Source: Candidatus Acidulodesulfobacterium ferriphilum
GTDB lineage: Bacteria; SZUA-79; Acidulodesulfobacterales; Acidulodesulfobacteraceae
Direction: 5' to 3'
DNA: 64,000 nucleotides
NCBI GenBank assembly: GCA_004195035.1
Contig: SGBD01000004.1
Span: 1 to 64,000, forward strand
Part shown: one piece after another, positions 61,724-64,000 of the stretch
Layout: the number at the start of each line of letters is the position of its first letter
How positions within the stretch are numbered: the first letter of the stretch is position 1
Notes under the pieces: model-generated
What the model saw: only the letters and a program-made list of their open reading frames with translations
The model's database searches: none
Told to the model about the DNA's origin: nothing
Made by a program: the position numbers and the translations under genes

Positions 61724-63001
61724 TTAGCTTATAACCATTTTTTTATATTCCAAAATTAAATCTTTTTGAATTTTACCTATATCTTCGGCGCTAAGACCCG
61801 ATGTTCTTACGGTTATCTCTGCGCTTCCGCCCTTGCCCTTATAAAAGCCGAGCATCTCGTCGGGGTCTTTTGTAAAAAAGATATCATAATGATTATCTTT
61901 TTTATCCATGTAATCTCTTACCCTCGTTCCTTTATACGGAAAATAAACCGTGATGTCAAAATCGTTGGTAATTTCCTTTCCGAATTTATTTGTGAATCTG
62001 TTAGACATAAGTACATCCAAAAATCTCCTTGTCTGCTTTATCGTGGACATATCTTCGCCGGGTAAACCCAAAATTATAAAGGCTTTCACCTTAATCTTAT
62101 ATTTGTTGCATATCTCTATAAACTTAATATTATCTTCGACTTTGGTTCTTTTATCTATCACATCCAGTATCTTTTGCGAACCGGACTCTGCGCCGAAACC
62201 TATTTCAATGCAGCCTGATTCCGATAACATTTTCGCCATCCCTTCATCCATGCTCCTTGCATGCCCGAAACATCTATAAAATATATCATGTTTTGTTATA
62301 ACGGGAAAAAGATCCATTACCCTTTTTTTAGATATGGCAAATATGTCGTCAAAGAACATTACTCCTTTAAATCCTGCGCTTAAAACATCTTTTATCTGCA
62401 TATTTATATTAGATGGGTTATATAATCTTACCTTGCTTCCCGCATCTTCGCAAAATGCGCATTTCATCGGACAGCCCTTGGCTGTAAGAATTGTAGATGT
62501 GTTAACCCCCTGTATGTCGAAGTTATATTGCTTTAAAAATTCAGGTTCCCTATACGGCACGGGAAGGGCGTTCATTTCTTCCTCGCTTATGGGGATATTT
62601 AATATTCTTTCCGGGGCTTTACCTTCCATAACGGCTTTAAGAGCAAACTCACCGTCTCCGACTATTATGTAATCGAAGGGTTCTTTTATGCAATCGTCGA
62701 TATAATACTTGGCATGCGGTCCGCCTATTATGACGGTTTTGTCTTTAAATTCAGACTTTATAGCATGCAATATTTTATATGCCTCGACCTTTTGGGGCGT
62801 CATGCACGATATGGCAAAATGGGTATATTCGGAGTATTTTTCTATATTATCTATATCGAAGTCGTTTTCTATTGCCGAATCAATTCCCGAAGGCGGCATA
62901 TAGGCCTGAAGGGACATGATGCCGATGGGGGGCATAACCCTGTCAGAATCTAAAAAAGGGTCGTGAAGCGAGATTAAAAGCAGCTTTCTATCAGCCTGCA
63001 T
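61724..63001 (-). CDS. B12-binding-type radical SAM protein
   Basis: A 425-residue protein. An N-terminal cobalamin-binding-like domain (residues 1-130: MPPIGIMSLQAYMP, VIIGGPHAKYYID, IIVGDGEFALKA) is followed by the radical SAM cluster C177-x3-C181-x2-C184 in KGCPMKCAFCEDAGS. The TIM-barrel half has GCIEIGFGAESGSQKILDVI and FIILGLPGEDMSTI. Typical of class B-like methylthiotransferase or methyltransferase relatives, without TRAM domain. The target is unknown. It converges with the HEPN-MNT module and stands alone. Confidence 0.88.
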   Translation of the reverse strand: MQADRKLLLISLHDPFLDSDRVMPPIGIMSLQAYMPPSGIDSAIENDFDIDNIEKYSEYTHFAISCMTPQKVEAYKILHAIKSEFKDKTVIIGGPHAKYYIDDCIKEPFDYIIVGDGEFALKAVMEGKAPERILNIPISEEEMNALPVPYREPEFLKQYNFDIQGVNTSTILTAKGCPMKCAFCEDAGSKVRLYNPSNINMQIKDVLSAGFKGVMFFDDIFAISKKRVMDLFPVITKHDIFYRCFGHARSMDEGMAKMLSESGCIEIGFGAESGSQKILDVIDKRTKVEDNIKFIEICNKYKIKVKAFIILGLPGEDMSTIKQTRRFLDVLMSNRFTNKFGKEITNDFDITVYFPYKGTRVRDYMDKKDNHYDIFFTKDPDEMLGFYKGKGGSAEITVRTSGLSAEDIGKIQKDLILEYKKMVIS

Positions 63002-63059
63002 AAAAACCCTCTAAATTTTCCATTTTAAAATTATAATTAAATTATAAAATAATAAAAAA

Positions 63060-63206
63060 GGGGCCGGTATCCTTTTCCGAAATTATAAAGATAAGCAAAA
63101 TATTTACATTTATGATTATTTGGACGAAAATGTTCCGCTTCTAACTGCAATGCACAAGAAACGGATTAAAACTTATAACCTGCTGGATTATAATATTTGC
63201 GGTTAA
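63060..63206 (+). pseudogene. C-terminal relic of a superfamily 2 helicase
   Basis: An open frame without a start encodes a tail containing ILFRNYKDKQ, YIYDYLDENVPLL and MHKKRIKTYN. This resembles the end of SF2 (DEAD/restriction-type) helicases. The rest of the gene is missing upstream, where the radical SAM gene begins about 60 bases away. It indicates an earlier deletion or insertion. From 63207 to 63365 nothing else is seen. Confidence 0.4.
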
Positions 63207-63365
63207 GAATTATTTGCAATGCTGCTGGGCATGAAGGCAAACTGCATCGGTAGCAGGTTTATAAGTAGTTATTTCGTCTTTAGCGGTTTTTAAATAATTA
63301 ATTTTTCGATTCAGTTTGTTATGAACTATCGGCAATGGCTATTATAGCTATTTTTTCTGTCACGG

Positions 63366-63644
63366 TTATATATTATTTTCAACATATTTATGAATAACCG
63401 ACCTTATCAAGACCTGATAAGGAATTCCTTCTTTAAGGGCAATCGCTTTTATCTTTTCTACGTCTCTATTTAAAAGCCTTATATTTATTATTTTCTTTTC
63501 GGAATAAAAATTGTTTTTAAAAATTTTTTTAATCCTATCCTTTTCTTTTTTTACGCCGGGTACAGATTTAAAATTACCTTTTTCCAACTCGGCGAATAAA
63601 CCGAGTTCAGCATCGGTATCGTTAAATTTAGTCGTTTTTTCCAT
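63366..63644 (-). CDS. CopG/BrnA-type antitoxin
   Basis: A 92-residue antitoxin. The C-terminal ribbon-helix-helix (IINIRLLNRDVEKIKAIALK, then IPYQVLIRSVIHKYVE) binds operator DNA. The N-terminal half (DTDAELGLFAELEKGNFKS) binds the toxin. It overlaps the upstream toxin gene by 17 bases. It is the intact counterpart of the frameshifted gene at 721-1007. Confidence 0.85.
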   Translation of the reverse strand: MEKTTKFNDTDAELGLFAELEKGNFKSVPGVKKEKDRIKKIFKNNFYSEKKIINIRLLNRDVEKIKAIALKEGIPYQVLIRSVIHKYVENNI

Positions 63645-63939
63645 TTTTCAAATCCCCTTCATTATTTAAATATATTTTGGTGAGTTTTCTGCTTGGATAA
63701 ATAGTTTTAAGGAATATTTCATTATCGTTTTCAATAAATGGACATAAATATATATAACTATCTATTTCAACTACTAAAACTTTCTGATCTATATATTTTT
63801 CGTTATTCTGTATAATATCAATTAATTTATCGTGTTCTGCGATTGTAACGATTATTTCTTCAAAAGATATATTTCTTTCCGATTTCAGCCATTCATTTTT
63901 ATCGCTGCTCCAGTTTACTATTTTTTCCGGCAGATTCAT
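63628..63939 (-). CDS. BrnT-like toxin
   Basis: A 103-residue protein immediately upstream of the CopG antitoxin, the toxin-first order usual in BrnTA-like pairs. NWSSDKNEWLKSERNISFEE, VLVVEIDSYIYLCPFIE and FLKTIYPSRKLTKIYL show the compact RelE-like beta-sheet expected of the family, with the SRK-type motif typical of its RNase end. The promoter region to the right (63940-64000) is AT-rich with a tatatattatatat stretch that may be the operator. Confidence 0.75.
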   Translation of the reverse strand: MNLPEKIVNWSSDKNEWLKSERNISFEEIIVTIAEHDKLIDIIQNNEKYIDQKVLVVEIDSYIYLCPFIENDNEIFLKTIYPSRKLTKIYLNNEGDLKNGKND

Positions 63940-64000
63940 CTTTTCGTCTAATTTAGTTTATGTATATATTATATATCTAATACGCTACAATTTCAATGAT

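Noticed and set aside
1-64000. CRISPR array
   Set aside because: No series of regularly spaced identical repeats was seen on reading; the regular hairpins at 12309-12381 differ in sequence.
1-64000. Genetic code with TGA as a sense codon
   Set aside because: TGA terminates several intact genes (for example the transposase at 6587 and genes at 3655 and 15-62 kb), so the in-frame TGA at 35538 is a special case.

Overview
The window is a 64 kb piece of an A+T-rich bacterial chromosome. Its left third is a mosaic of mobile and accessory DNA. From about 20 kb onward it is compact housekeeping sequence. The conserved blocks point to an anaerobic, Gram-negative, deltaproteobacterium-like organism: iorAB with paaK, def-fmt-DUF116, efp-accB-accC, glnD, uvrBC, addAB, an encapsulated-ferritin-type protein and a probable selenoprotein. 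Membership of the Sva0485/Acidulodesulfobacterales group would fit, but that is a guess from gene content and was not tested.

Left accessory zone (1-20.1 kb). A partial nitroreductase is followed by toxin-antitoxin genes and relics: a lone antitoxin, a frameshifted CopG-type antitoxin, a chimeric antitoxin stub and VapBC. Two of these units share one promoter plus palindrome module. Next come remains of an integrative element: an HTH/replication-like gene, a frameshifted excisionase, truncated integrase genes and half of a DUF3987 helicase. An intact IS256-family element (5211-6594) with an 8-bp target duplication follows. A six-gene cassette (cupin, FMN split-barrel, transglutaminase-like, NAD-dependent epimerase, two methyltransferases) lies between two copies of a hairpin-rich repeat. 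To its right are a further hairpin cluster and a leader of about 0.6 kb full of stem-loops, ending at a tyrosine recombinase. A defence-like block then holds a DUF6236 protein, a type II restriction-modification pair, a TIR protein with a membrane anchor and a frameshifted nuclease-like gene. An integrase abutting a tRNA-Pro gene closes the zone, the usual layout of an island end.

Housekeeping zone (20.1-60.5 kb). It holds rpe, htpX, scpB, a diiron/MBL protein, a soluble chemoreceptor-like protein, a COG2509 FAD protein, two universal stress proteins, the EncFtn-type ferritin, the SRP RNA, iorAB-paaK, DUF116-fmt-def, a two-domain thioredoxin-fold protein interrupted by an in-frame UGA at a catalytic cysteine, a cobD-like aminotransferase, uvrC-uvrB, addB-addA, tRNA-Gly, a lipoate ligase with gcvH, accC-accB-efp-pepQ, glnD, xerC/D and aroB. 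Most genes lie on the minus strand in short operons. Many of these conserved enzymes carry hydrophilic Gly/Asn/Lys/Asp/Glu-rich insertions.

Right edge (60.9-64 kb). A HEPN-MNT module, a B12-type radical SAM protein, a relic of a helicase C-terminus and a second toxin/CopG-antitoxin pair make up a smaller accessory patch.

Most notable observations: (1) a probable selenoprotein at 35112-35759; (2) the repeat-bracketed cassette with its structured repeats and the long structured leader of the recombinase; (3) a canonical A-AAA-AAC slippery heptamer exactly where a CopG antitoxin changes frame; (4) an R-M/TIR/nuclease island at tRNA-Pro.
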